A stretch of DNA of 64,000 nucleotides from Porites lobata (lineage: Eukaryota; Cnidaria; Anthozoa; Scleractinia; Poritidae). The DNA lies in assembly GCA_942486035.1 (NCBI GenBank), contig CALNXK010000036.1, positions 3,019,501-3,083,500 of the forward strand, given 5' to 3'. The notes under the pieces are model-generated. The model was not told where the DNA came from. It saw only the letters and a list, made by a program, of their open reading frames with translations, and did no database searches. Below, piece after piece: positions 1 through 11,049 of the stretch (positions are counted from its first letter, which is position 1; every line of letters starts with the position of its first letter). The position numbers were made by a program, and so were the translations under genes.

Positions 1-234
1 GGAAAAATGAACATGCCGTCAATTTCATCCTCTTTCCAAGATACTGGTGCTATTAACTTTAGCTTGGAAAAAGATCAACCCGATCTGACTGATGAAAGGA
101 ATTCTGATCATGAGGAAATACCTGGGAACAAGAGCAAAAAACAAACCAAGACTCGAGTAAGCGGGAAAGAATCCGTCTTTACCAAAATTTCAGTTCATAA
201 AGTTCGAAAAATGGCATACGATACGTCTTTTTAA
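1..234 (+). CDS. possible C-terminal exon of a host gene, 5' end outside window
   Basis: The frame is open from the first base and ends with TAA at 232-234. It encodes about 77 residues, hydrophilic and charged: an acidic stretch (DQPDLTDERNSDHEE) is followed by a basic one (NKSKKQTKTR). There is no membrane segment, and I recognise no domain. The composition would fit a cytoplasmic tail or the end of a nuclear protein, but this is inference. Base composition is more balanced than the AT-rich sequence after the stop. No acceptor can be seen because the window begins inside the frame. The alternative is a chance frame in intergenic DNA. Confidence 0.35.
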   Translation, partial: GKMNMPSISSSFQDTGAINFSLEKDQPDLTDERNSDHEEIPGNKSKKQTKTRVSGKESVFTKISVHKVRKMAYDTSF

Positions 235-720
235 AGGCCTCATTTGATTAAGCCACTTTTCGCACTATTTATGTCAAAGACTAAACGCATAGTTTGGTGA
301 AAAGTTTTCATGTGAGAGGACTGAAAAGGCGGATTCATCGTGTCGTCATGTTTACATTTTAGCTCATTAGCATCAAGTTAACACATAGAAGATGAAAGAA
401 GATATAGCCGTATATACCAATTAGGTTCAAAAATTAAAAGAATTGGTAACTTTATAGAGATTGTGCAAGTTTCAACTCTTTGCAATCAGTAACAAAGAAA
501 ATAGCGGCAAAATTACTTGATACGCTCATACATTCTTTGAAAAAAATTTTTGTTTAAGAGAATTTCTTTGAAATTATCTGGTATATCGGGTCAAATTTTT
601 CGGAGATAACTGAAACTGTTATGGTCTTTCAATATTCAGAAATTTCTTGCTATTATCTTCATCATATAATAATGAGCCTATGCTAATGAGGTAAAAAATG
701 TAAACAAGGATTCGCCTATT
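235..720. other. AT-rich intergenic or 3' UTR sequence, no gene seen
   Basis: I see no coding frame with splice sites and no terminal repeats here. It could be the 3' UTR of the preceding exon. No clear polyadenylation signal could be tied to that exon. Confidence 0.4.
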
Positions 721-1384
721 CAGTAGAACCCCGGTAATTCGAACTCTGAGAAGAGGAACTAAAAACAGTTAACCCAAGATCAGGTTCTATTTTCGTTTCT
801 CTTTGTTAAATTACATTCCGGCGGTAGGGCGAAACCAATTTTAGCGGGACTACGGAGGAGGGAATGTATGAGAACTGCTAAAATTGGGCCTGATCTCCCG
901 AGGTTAAAAACAGTTCGAGTTAGCGCGGGTTCGAGTTATCGGGGTCGATTGTATCTTCAGTTTCGCATGGTAATAGTGATAGTTTATTGATATTTCAGCA
1001 CTTTAGTATATAGCAGAGGGCACATTTAACTTATCTCATCAGAAACGATTATGCATTTACACGATAATACCGGAAAATGGCTGTTAAATACATGATGTGT
1101 TCGTTGCCCATCGTAAGAAGCAGTAAAAAACAAATCGCTGTAGTGTTAGTTTTAGGGGTTGTTCCTCAGTTTACAAGACAAGGAAAAGCCAATAGGATGA
1201 CATTCATGGTGAGTTCCATGAACCAGAATTTGAGGTATCGAAGTAAATTCGGATCAAGGGAAACGAAATTTAGTTCGAGTTAGAGGGGAATTCTAGTTAG
1301 ACTGACTGAAAAGTAGGATTAATTCCAAAAGAAATGGGACTTAGTTCGAGTTATCCAATTTCGAGTTAAACCGGGGTCCTAATG
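721..1384. mobile_element. pogo/Tigger-like DNA transposon remnant
   Basis: The left end (CAGTAGAACCCCGGTAATTC) and the inverted right end (CATTAGGACCCCGGTTTAAC) form imperfect terminal inverted repeats of about 25 bp. The pogo/Tigger pattern of CAGT(N)GAACC followed by TTCGAAC blocks is visible. Internal GTTCGAGTTA motifs recur at about 908-945, 1272-1282 and 1343-1366, so one inner end may lie near 950. No transposase frame is recognisable, and the frame at 1077-1283 has no similarity I can name. A TA target duplication is not clean. The class call rests on the terminal motif only. Confidence 0.5.
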
Positions 1385-3179
1385 TAGATTCAAAGCCGCT
1401 TTGCTAGTATTTTTGTCATGTTTTAGATGGCTTTCAGGCTATCATCAATTCCATCAGCTCTTTATCAGTGCTGTTTCGGTCTGTAGACACAGCACATTTT
1501 CCAAGAATTTCATTTTTCATTTGAATCTTCATTCATCATAAAATGTGTTTACTATTTTACCATGCTCTTAGGACAAAGGTTCCTTGAGAAAACAAACATA
1601 ACAAAGGTTGTTGGTCTTGGTGGGTAGAGCTATAGTCGCACTGAGGACAACTTCGAAGCGACAGAAGAGCCGGTTCAGCTTACGTCATAAAATTAAAGTA
1701 GTTTTTTCTTTATTATCACTAAGCTGCATATTTACTGGCCATATTTATTCAAGTTGAAATTTGAGGGGTTTAGAAAACAAAATAAAATAACTAAAAAAAC
1801 TTAAAAATGAAAACCACAAAAAAATACAAACATATATACTCATGAACCATTAGCTACTTCAAGGCAATAGTCAAAGCAAGCCGACCTTATTAATTTTAAA
1901 ACAATAGATTGAATATGAGCAATTTACGTAACACCGTGAAGTTCAAACAACGATTAAGCTCACACCTCCGGAGGCCTTTTGCTGTCGCCTATTCATCGTA
2001 GCTCAACTTACATTTATTCAGTATTTATCTTTTATTTCAGCTTTGCTTGCTTAAAATAATATTTCGCTCGCTGTATTTATTATTGAGGAAAGTACTGACA
2101 AGAGAGAAAGAAAGTTATTCCTAGAAACCAGATTTTGCGGTTAAGAACATCGTACCTTTTATTGCGCAATTAGCTATGAATTACCGCAAAACAAACGAAC
2201 ATAAACGATTAAACTTTCTTGTCGGTTCTCCTCTCACATATCATACTTTAACCATATATATATTCTTGGTTTTGGAATATCCTAAATAATCCATATATAT
2301 AAACCTCCTTACTCGTACTTTTCAGGTCGGTTAAGAAATGTATTTACATGATACCATTACTCTTTGTCAAGATCACATACGTGCCTCTAATTGTGAGCAA
2401 ACAGATGGCATGCTTTTGTCCACTTCCCGCTATCTTCCCGCTGGGCGCATTGCAGCCAAAAGATCGGAATTCCTAGACAAAGAGTTTTGCACCGATCTTT
2501 TATTCTATTTTGGTGTTTGGGTTTCAAGTTATTTTAAAAACAGTAGTTGGACGGTTTGGTTTGGTATTCGCTCAAATTTGGCTTGTAAGCTGACCTAGAT
2601 AGTTAAGTTTCAGGAATCTGGTAGATGAAGAACCACTTTGTGGATGTGCTACCTTTAAAACATTATTTATTTATTATTTATTTATTTAATTAACTTGAAG
2701 AAACACGTCTTAAAGCGTGTATTCAAGCTTACTTAAATCGGAAACAAAAACAAGTTCCTTAGATAGAAATAATTACTTTGCTTAGTAGGTGTTTTCAGCT
2801 GTGGAAAGGAAAATAACCAATTTCCTAAACAAAGTTCGTTTGCTTAAAACCGAAATTAGATCTCACTTTTGCTTGAATAATAATCAGCCTTGCATACCTC
2901 ATTAAATTTAGTTTATTGCCGCGCGACCCAACACCTTTTGACGTCTTTGTTCTCAGTTGGGCCATTTTCAGCTAAATTTCACTTACTTTCCTAATTTTAA
3001 ACTATAATTTCTTTCGACAGAATCTTAAGAAAGATAGGTTTCTTTCAAACCACTGTTTTAGTTTCTTGTATAGGAATTTGGTTGTAGAGATATTTTCAGT
3101 TTTGTAAATTTTTCCCACGCGCAGCTGAATTCAACTAAATTTTGGTTTCTTTCGTTCTATCAGGTCTAGCACCTCGTAA
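1385..3179. other. intergenic AT-rich sequence, no gene supported
   Basis: Contains short frames only (for example 2338-2598) without splice sites or recognisable domains. A TTTA-rich stretch lies at about 2660-2690. Nothing here supports an RNA gene or an intact mobile element. Confidence 0.4.
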
Positions 3180-3405
3180 AGGCAGATTTAGACGGTACGA
3201 TTTTTGCTTGCGGCTAACGTGCGCGACTAGCATACGTCATCACTTTCGACCATCCACACGCGCACAATTTTCCCTTACGACATCCACATGTGTCGTACGA
3301 ATATCGTTTGCATTAATACGACACGATCTGTCGTGAAGTCATGACTATGCTAGTCGCGCACGATAGTCTTAAGCAAAAATCGTGCCATGTAAATCGGCCT
3401 TGCCT
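3180..3405. mobile_element. palindromic MITE, Harbinger-like, TAA target duplication
   Basis: A 226-bp element flanked by TAA on both sides (3177-3179 and 3406-3408). The ends begin AGGCAGATTTA and, inverted, AGGCAAGGCCGATTTA. The inverted arms then share TACGATTTTTGCTT and GTGCGCGACTAGCATA, so much of the element folds on itself. A 3-bp TAA/TTA duplication is the PIF/Harbinger habit, but other superfamilies can do this. The frame running through 3142-3336 is a by-product. Confidence 0.6.
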
Positions 3406-3963
3406 TAACACCTACTTTCTGTAAATGGATACTATGTAGTCTTGCTAGAAACCAATTAACTTAATTGTTCAGAAAAAATACAACCGCTTTAATGTAAGCT
3501 AAACTTGATTCACTTAAGGATCTCATCTGAAGACTCAATTAGTAGAGTTCTACGAGCTGTAAGGAAGCAAATAAACCGCATTCAACTCAACTTCTTGTGT
3601 TCCTAAACATCTCTCAAAATCTATAAGACTCCAACCTTTAGTTCCCAAAAGTGATCAACATCAATTTTATCCTAACAACATCAAAACAGAATGGAAAGAA
3701 ATGATCATGGGAATTAATTCCGTGACCACTAGTTGGAAAATGCGTTGTATCTTGTATCAAATTATCACAACCAATTTTTTTAAGAAAATGTATTGACATC
3801 GGTACAGAGAATTTGAATGTGGATATTGGGGCTTTAAGGGTTGTCCGTGTTATAAAACTGAAGGGGAGGAAAGAAATTCAAAGAGGACAGACGGCAAATT
3901 GTGGTTACTTGAAATAACTGTTCTCCAATAAATGCCAAAATGTGTGCGAACGGTTGCGGGAGA

Positions 3964-4529
3964 CTATTGCGGCATCCGGTGTGAAGAGGACAATGGGATG
4001 GAAAAAAGAAAAAAAATTTTAAGAAGAGTAGTGACGTAATGTGTGGGGGTGGGTGAGTTTACGTGATGACTGATCATCGGAGAGGTTTGGGTATATTCTG
4101 CACGAGCCCCGGCCTGGCCTGACTTGATGTAGTAGCGGAATAGAGTAGTTGGTGTAGGCGGCTGGACTGTGATGGTTGCATTGCTGCCTGTCACGGGTGG
4201 AGCGCAGTATTCAGAGCTTGTATTGTAGTGCAGGGTTCCTGCTCTCATTTGCACAGGGGGCACGATAGTGCCACCGCCCAACACCAAGGCTTGGACCTTT
4301 GGCTGGATAGCAGTTGAACCCATTCCTGGAACGGGTGGGGGCTGAATGGAGTTTCTAGGTATGGTAACATTGGGTGGTGGTCCCTCACCACGTTTCGTTA
4401 GACGGCTATGGATTCCTCTCTCTGACATGTTAAGCCGAGCAGTAACGGGAGGCATTCGGACTAGTGTAAAGGGAAGACGATTGACGTCCGACCTCATGTC
4501 ATATAGCAACTCCTCCAGCTGATTAAGTA
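3964..4529 (-). CDS. terminal coding exon of an unrecognised host gene, proline-rich
   Basis: On the minus strand a strong acceptor (pyrimidine-rich tract ending TTTCAG) lies directly before 4529. The frame then runs for about 188 codons to TAG at 3964-3966. The start has a helical, leucine-patterned segment (LNQLEELLYDMRSDVNRLP) followed by a basic region (MSERGIHSRLTKRGEG). The middle is rich in Pro, Thr and Gly (GPPPNVTIPRNSIQPPPVPG). The last 20 or so residues are hydrophobic and may be less constrained. The exon enters with one base carried over from the previous exon. Upstream exons should lie above 4529, but a MITE and a LINE fill 4594-7000, so the next exon is distant or beyond them. 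I do not recognise the protein; the layout resembles a nuclear or regulatory protein (inference). Confidence 0.6.
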
Positions 4530-4593
4530 CTGAAACAAAAACAAAAACGATAAATGTCCTTCTGTTACATCCTAGAAGGTAAAAAGATGAAAA

Positions 4594-4735
4594 GTCCTAT
4601 CCACTGGATAAATCACTATCCAGGGGATATTACAATTTGTTTCCCTAATACGTATCCACCAGATTAATCGCAATCAGTGGATAGCGCTATTGGTCGCTAT
4701 ACAGCTTTTGAACAACTGGGGCCTGGAGATATAAT
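4594..4735. mobile_element. MITE with GTTGTTCAAAA terminus and repeated 'tatccactggata' motifs
   Basis: The right end carries CCCCAGTTGTTCAAAAG when inverted. The interior repeats the palindromic motif TATCCACTGGATA / TATCCAGGGGATA / CCACTGATTGC. The opposite terminus is not evident, so this is a truncated copy. The GTTGTTCAAA end is shared with the MITEs at 16469-16713 and 17729-17973. Confidence 0.5.
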
Positions 4736-4804
4736 GATTTTTTTTGTCTTAAACGAACCATAAACTTATCAGTCATATAACAGGGTCACTATGTTATGTA
4801 CAGT

Positions 4805-7000
4805 TGTAGATAGATAGATAGAGATAGATAGATAACTTTATTTAAACACGGTTAAAATTCCTTCAGCATGTACAAAAAATGTAAGATCTATTATACCTAA
4901 CTAAACTAACTCTGATTGAAAATATATTCATAAAATTTTAACTACCTAGCTATTTACAAATAAAAGCTGCTTTTCAAGGATGCCATGTAAAACTGTATTA
5001 ATGTATGATCTCATTCAAGACTGTTGCGACACAGTTTGCGTTTAAAATCAGGTTAATAATTTGCAGATCTTAAATCATGGGATAGGCTGTTCCACAGCTT
5101 AGCTCCGCTATAGGAAAAACTTTTCTTTAAATAATTGGTACGGGGCAGTGGAAGGACTAATTTATTTTCAGTATTCCTCAATCGATAAGAAGTTATTTCG
5201 TCACGAGATGCAAATTTAGATGTTAGATAGTCGGGAGTCATCCCATGTACGGTTTTATACATCATAATAGCCGTCAATACTTGTCTTTGGTGTTTAAGCT
5301 TACGCCAACCCAGTGCCAGGAACAAATCGTCCACATTACAATCAGAATTAGCGGACATTAGAATACGGGCTGCACGATTTTGGAGCCTCTGCAGCTTATC
5401 GGAAAGACCAATGCCGCAGTTGCTCCATACGACATTACAGTAATCAAAATGCGGTTGAATTAAACTGTCGTAAACATTAATTAATACATTAAAAGGAATA
5501 AGATGTCGTATTCGTTTAATTGCACCCAAAGCAGAAGCAATCTTTTTACAAATACTCTGTATGTGGCATTCCCAGCTGAAGTTTTGGTCAATATGCACTC
5601 CAAGAGATTTGCATCACGGGATGGTCGTTTATCATAAAAGAAGGAGGTTCAGAAAGCTTTGATAGCTTCTGCCTCGACCCAATAACTAACATAAACTCAG
5701 TTTTAGTCAAGTTAAGGGTCAGTTTGTTAGCCCATAGCCATATATACACCTTGTTTAAATCGTCCTTAACGCAGGTCATTTATGAGTTTTAAATCTGCGC
5801 TGGCATAAGTTAGGCTGGTGTCATCGGCATACATTCTAGGTTGTGAAAAATGCAAGCAATTAGGTAGGTCATTAATATAAAGTAAAAACAATAAAGGTGC
5901 AAGAATTGTTCCCTGGGGAACACCACATGTAACTAATTTTGGGTTTGACATTGAGCAATTAATTTGGCAAGTTTGGGTATGATTGTTTAAATACGAAGTA
6001 AACCATTCGTGACAGGAACCGCGTAATCCATAATATTGTAATTTCGTTAATAAGATATGATGATCAACTGTGTCGAAAGCCTTTTTTAATTCTACGAAGA
6101 TAACGGCATTGACAAGGCCACGATCAACGTTCACTGCCCAGCTATCGGTAGCTTCGAGTAATGCAGTTACAGTAGAATGTAAAGAACGAAAACCAGATTG
6201 GTAACGGGATAGAATACGATTCTCAGTAAGATAGTGATACAACTGGCCGTAGACTACCCGTTCAAATACTTTGGCCACGACTGGGATCACCGATATTGGT
6301 CGATTATTGGTGGGATCATTTCGTTTACCAGAATTTTTATACAATGGAGTAACCCTAGCTGACTTCCACTCATCGGGAAAAATTCCTGTCAACAGTGATT
6401 GATTAAATATTACAGTAAGAGACTCGGCAATTAGATCAGGGCACTCCCTTAATAATTTAGCTGATATACTATCTAATCCAGTGGCCTTTGATTTACAAAG
6501 TTTTGAAAGGAGGGAATAAATATGAGCAGATGTTATTTCCTTGAAGACAAACTCCTTAGAAGTTCCACAAAGAAACTCTTTGTAGGTGGTATCAACATTC
6601 GAAACATTTCGACTAAGCCTTGGTCCAATCTCAATGAAGAAAGTGTTCAACAATTCAGCAACTTCTGCTTGATTGCTCGATTTTAGTCCCTGATATTGTA
6701 TTTCATTTATTATTGTTTTATTAGATTTGCGGGAAGTCAATTCATTGATGGTCTTCCAGGTCTTACGTTGATCACCGGCATAATCGTTGTAATTACAACG
6801 AGTGAAGTGATTATGGAAAGAAGTGATAAAAATGTATATTCCCAAGTAGATAAAATTCACTTTCACAGTCTCTCACAAAACATCCAAAAAGTGGGGAGCG
6901 ATGAAAGGCGACAATATTCACAAGCTTATAGTCCGAAAGATGCTACTTTTATTGTGATGAATAAGCAACATGCAAGAATAGCTCACGATGGACACTATAT
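4805..7000 (-). pseudogene. 5'-truncated CR1/L2/Jockey-like LINE, reverse transcriptase ORF broken
   Basis: Non-LTR retrotransposon read on the minus strand. The reverse transcriptase spans about 6866-5766: NNRPISVIPVVAKVFERVV, YQSGFRSLHST, motif A FVELKKAFDTV, GVPQGTILAPLLFLLYINDL and the catalytic MYADDTSLTY. Motif A has Glu where the family has its catalytic Asp. A frameshift and stop follow LINDLR; the thumb region resumes at 5779-5588 and the C-terminal domain at 5598-5053, which ends SGAKLWNSLSHDLRS. The 3' UTR ends in TTTAAATAAAGTTATC plus a TATC microsatellite (4807-4834), the usual 3' terminus of this group. The endonuclease half is absent, as expected from incomplete reverse transcription. 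It lies downstream of the MITE at 4594-4735. Confidence 0.9.
4807..4834. repeat. (GATA)n microsatellite at the LINE 3' terminus
   Basis: About seven GATA units with one irregular unit. Placed exactly at the 3' end of the minus-strand LINE, where such elements end in short tandem repeats. Confidence 0.85.
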
Positions 7001-7019
7001 CAGCCTACAAACGCTTTGA

Positions 7020-8939
7020 AGTGTGCAGCAAGAATTATCTCTAATGGTCCCTCGCCCCGTGTCACGATCGGCTGGCTTTATCACGGTTTCTCCCCACCCT
7101 CCCTTTATGGAAAGCCTATTCACAGGCTGTTGAAGCCATAAACTACTAAACGTTCTGTGTGAAAGATTACCTTATGAAGTACAGCATTGGCGGGTTTGTT
7201 TGCTGCTAACGACTCCTTGGACAAATGCTGGTGACTTTCCGCTAAGCACTCAAGTTCCGCAGATCTACCGAACAAAGACAAAAAATATGACTTACTTCAA
7301 CCTCGCAGATCAACTAGGGGCTGAAATAGTATCAAAAAGGGCCACTCGAGTTTGTCAAACATTGTAAGGATTGGCTCAAAGTTGTAGAGAGGGGAGAGCA
7401 ATAGCTCACTTCTAAGAAAAGAGCTTTTTGTGAAGACTCAGCTGGCTAGAATCCCTGCACATTGTATCTCAGTTCTCGAAAATGTGCTAAAACACCCGGT
7501 CCGTTCCAGCAGATTGATTGGTATCGGCTGGTCTCAGCTGTTCTTCTATTACAAGCGCTTGTTCTAACAACTTAAAACAACACAGCACAGAATTTTCAAG
7601 GGAGCCATGCACTCAGATCAATAGTGAGATGCCCAAACCAACACAAGGCGTCAACTATGCCCGGGGCGGGGCTGGCAGCGAGGTCTCTAACCGAGTTTAC
7701 GTAATCGCCGTCCCAGTTAAGAAATTTGGCCGAGTTTGACTGAGTACAAATTCTCCTTCAAAACAATTATGGCGGAGAATGCAGACATGGAAGGACGACG
7801 AGTTTTTGCTCTGCTTTAAGTTTTCAGGCGTCCAAACATGAAGAAAAGGTTTCTTTGAACTTTTTTAATGGACCTTTTGGACATCAGGAGGCGTGATGTA
7901 TGAACAGTTCATGGGTGACATCACTTATCGGAACCTCGAAAAGTTCAGTTATTTTTAAGCTTCGTGAATTTTCGAGCGACCAGCCTGCTCCATCTCTTTA
8001 AATTTCCACTTACAGTGGTATTATACAAGACTATCTTCCCTATCCTAGACATATGCTTCGAGCAAAATATATTAGTATGAATCTTGCAACAGTCATACGA
8101 TGTGAATGTTCATTAAAACAATTTTCTACTTCGCTGTTCGTAAGTTTGTATGTACACCGGGAGCCACAACAAATATTTATGGGCGTAGATACAGAACACA
8201 AGGCCAATTTAGTAAAAGACAGGGTAAATGTTCCAATCACTTTGCCTCACATATGCTGGGTCTGTCAGTATAAGCTGTTTTTAATATCAGAAGGCTGGGA
8301 GCGGTTTACTGAACCTTCAAAACCTCCACTGGAATATCACTGGAATGATAATAAATTTCCAATAGCAATACCGTATTGAGTAGTTTTGTATTAGATGGTT
8401 ACTTCTGTTTCAAGTGTTTCCTTGAAATTGTTGGTACAAAAATTACCCAATGGTTCTGAATTATACTTGAAATGATTATAATGGTTTAGTGTGGGGACCA
8501 GGCTAATTGAGTTGCTAATAAGAGTGAGTACATCAGAGAGGGGTATGCGTTAAGAAAATCCTTCGAAGGACTGAAGAACAAGAAACAGAAAAAAGAAAAC
8601 TGAATGTTTTGCAAAGTTTATAAAGGGAATCAGAAGAAGCTTGAAAAATGTATAACTTCAATTTATTGTTTGTGTAAGTTATGAATCTGATTTACAACTA
8701 AAATAAACACGGTCAAATTGATTATTAGTTATTGTTGGGCTTGAGCCCAATCCTCTCAGCAGTTCTTTCTACGATACCACCCTTGGCTTATTTGGCCTAC
8801 ATGGGTGTGTGCTGCTCATTGAGGGTGGTGACCATTTCACCCTTTAGAGTTTTGAACAGGGTGTCTTTTTAGGCTGTGAAGGTTGACGAAGAGCAGTCTA
8901 TAGTTACTGACCCGCTGCTCTTAGTAAAATCAATTAAAT
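7020..8939. other. intergenic region with a GC-box promoter-like patch
   Basis: No gene is supported. One patch stands out: a GC box (GGGGCGGGGC) at about 7664-7674, about 100 bp upstream of ATGGCGGAGAATGCAGACATGG at 7769, a start-codon context typical of animal first exons. That frame closes after 16 codons (TAA 7817-7819) and no good donor is visible, so I do not call a gene. The plus-strand frame at 8053-8379 has no recognisable domain or splice sites. Confidence 0.3.
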
Positions 8940-10672
8940 CTGATAGCTATGGCGACGGTGGCCTCAGAGGAAATTTTAGCTGGGGCAGATTATTACGAAG
9001 TTTTCTTCTTTTTCTCTCTAAAACCTGAAATTGAATAGTATACCAAATTCCAGACGCTCCATTATATTTCCGGCTAGATAAAGGGACACAGTCAGCTATG
9101 GGACTGCTCTGACCTGGACACTACTTTTGCCAATTTGAAAAGCTTTTACCTCAACCCGAAATCAACCTACGCGTCCGATACAGCTACAAATCCGCTTCAA
9201 TCCTGCCTAGTGTTGTTTGGTTAAAAAAAAGTATTTAAAGGAAGTTGAGCAGAAGAGGTGAGAAACGCGTCGACGCCGGGCGGGAGAAACCACCTTCGTT
9301 TGCCAAAATATCAAGAGAAGGAATCAGTAACTTGGCGAGCAAATAATCGTTATATATATATTTGGATAATCGATGGAAAAGGTTCCATATATTTGGAAAA
9401 TCAAGTTTTCTCAACCGTGAATCTTCGACAATGATTCAGACTTCGTGCAATTTTTCACCTCTATTGATGATGAATTTGAAATTATTCATCCATGTTTGGC
9501 TTTCCCTGGAAGGATCTATCGGTGAATTGTCAATGGTATATAAAAAACGAGTGCTCTGATATGGCTTAGGGCCTATAATCAAGATTTCGGCTTGTAACCA
9601 GTTCATCTCTACAAGGTTTGTTTAAAGTATTCCGGATACGCTTTTGTTTCAGGCGCGTCTTGTAACATAAAAATTAGGTAAGAAATGGTATCTAATGCGC
9701 ATGTGCATCAGCTGATTTTGTCCCTTTAAGCCTGCGGAAGATAATAACACGTTTGTAAATCACAAAAGTGCCGACTTCTTAGGAGAGCCAAGATCTCCCT
9801 ACCTTTTTATATGGAATAACAAAGTGTCTTAACAATCCTTCCAGAAACCCTTGGAAGCATTTGTGCTGTTTTCATTTCCTTAAACGTTTTTGTTTAGAGG
9901 CGGAGTGCAAATTTTCTTTGATGAAATTAAATAAGGAAACTGAAAAAATTAGAGACGTTACAAAATCCCTCTCTGATGTTTGTAAGGTTGACATTTACAA
10001 GGACTTTCTCAAGTTATTTTTTTTATTATAAAATATCTGCCAATTGACACAAGCCGGGCATCATAGCATTCGGTAAATTGACGCAAGTAGTGCTTTGTAA
10101 AATCTCTGTAAAATGACATATATAGGGACACAAAAAGTCTTTGTAAATTGACACAAGTTAGGCATTGCAAAATTTATGTAAAGTGACTGGGCTCGATTGA
10201 AGTGGGGGAAATCAATCCAAGAAAATTGACTCAACTAGGGAGGTGTAATCTCTGTCTATGAACAAATGCAGGGCATTTCAATAAATTGACGACGGAAGGT
10301 GAATATTACCAAGAACTTAAGTTAAAGATGGTAAACGCACTTTACGCCAACATTTCATTTTGTCTAAAATTGTCCAAATGTTTACGTTATAAGCGTAGAA
10401 TTGTTTCAAGTTATAACAAGTTTGCTATAACAGCCCTTAGCTGCTTCACGCCATGTGTGAATGTTATATTGTAAGGCCTATATAGGGTGTTTACATATAT
10501 TTAGAAAAATGACATAAAGCGCAAACTATCTCCCATATTGGTGCACAGAGAACAACAGCAGCTGTCGTCATTGGTCCAATTAATGTATTTATTGTGTCAA
10601 AATAGTTTTATTTTTTTAAAGTTTCATCAAGCGAGTTCAAGGGAACTGTATCGAAAATTTGGCGCATTATAC
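8940..10672. repeat. dispersed repeat, copy 1 (unoccupied-site copy)
   Basis: Matches 11050-13003 plus 24862-25012 in the same orientation. Anchors include TCTGATAGCTATGGCGACGG at 8946 versus 11058, AGATCTCCCTACCTTTT at 9790 versus 11340, and CAATTGACACAAGC at 10040 versus 12572. Between the anchors the copies differ by about 560 bp near 9110-9770. Copy 1 is uninterrupted at the two places where copy 2 carries insertions, so it serves as the pre-insertion reference. No coding capacity is seen. Its nature is unknown; the internal degenerate tandem repeat suggests a non-autonomous element. Confidence 0.7.
10035..10300. repeat. degenerate tandem repeat, about 35-70 bp spacing, core TAAATTGACACAAG
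   Basis: The core recurs at about 10040, 10071, 10109, 10145, 10178, 10212 and 10283, often followed by TAGGGCATTGTAAAATCTCTG. The same array is present in copy 2 at about 12572-12790. Confidence 0.6.
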
Positions 10673-11049
10673 TGAGATTTTTTAGTTATCGGCTTTTATT
10701 TGTAATAACAGTTCCTTAAATCATTTTCTGGTGAGAAAAATTTGCAAAAATCAAAGTCAATTTTCTTGGTTAAAATGTTTATCTTAATTTAACTGTAAAA
10801 CAAACATAATAACCTGTGCGATCATACTTGGCCAGACAGTTTTGTATATTTTCGACAATTTATGACATTACGTTTCCTAAACTCTCGACCGTTACGGTTT
10901 TTTGACTGTATTTTTGTCCGTACTGACTACAAACACATGATACTGATTCAATTGTTGGAATACTTGCTCATACTTGTTTGGACACATTTGCATCACTTAT
11001 TACCGTACTGAAGCTGAGATATTTCTCCTGCTCTTGGCTCTCGAATACC

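Noticed and set aside
8053..8379. 108-residue plus-strand frame
   Set aside because: No domain, no splice sites, an open antisense frame over the same bases, and no promoter or signal peptide.
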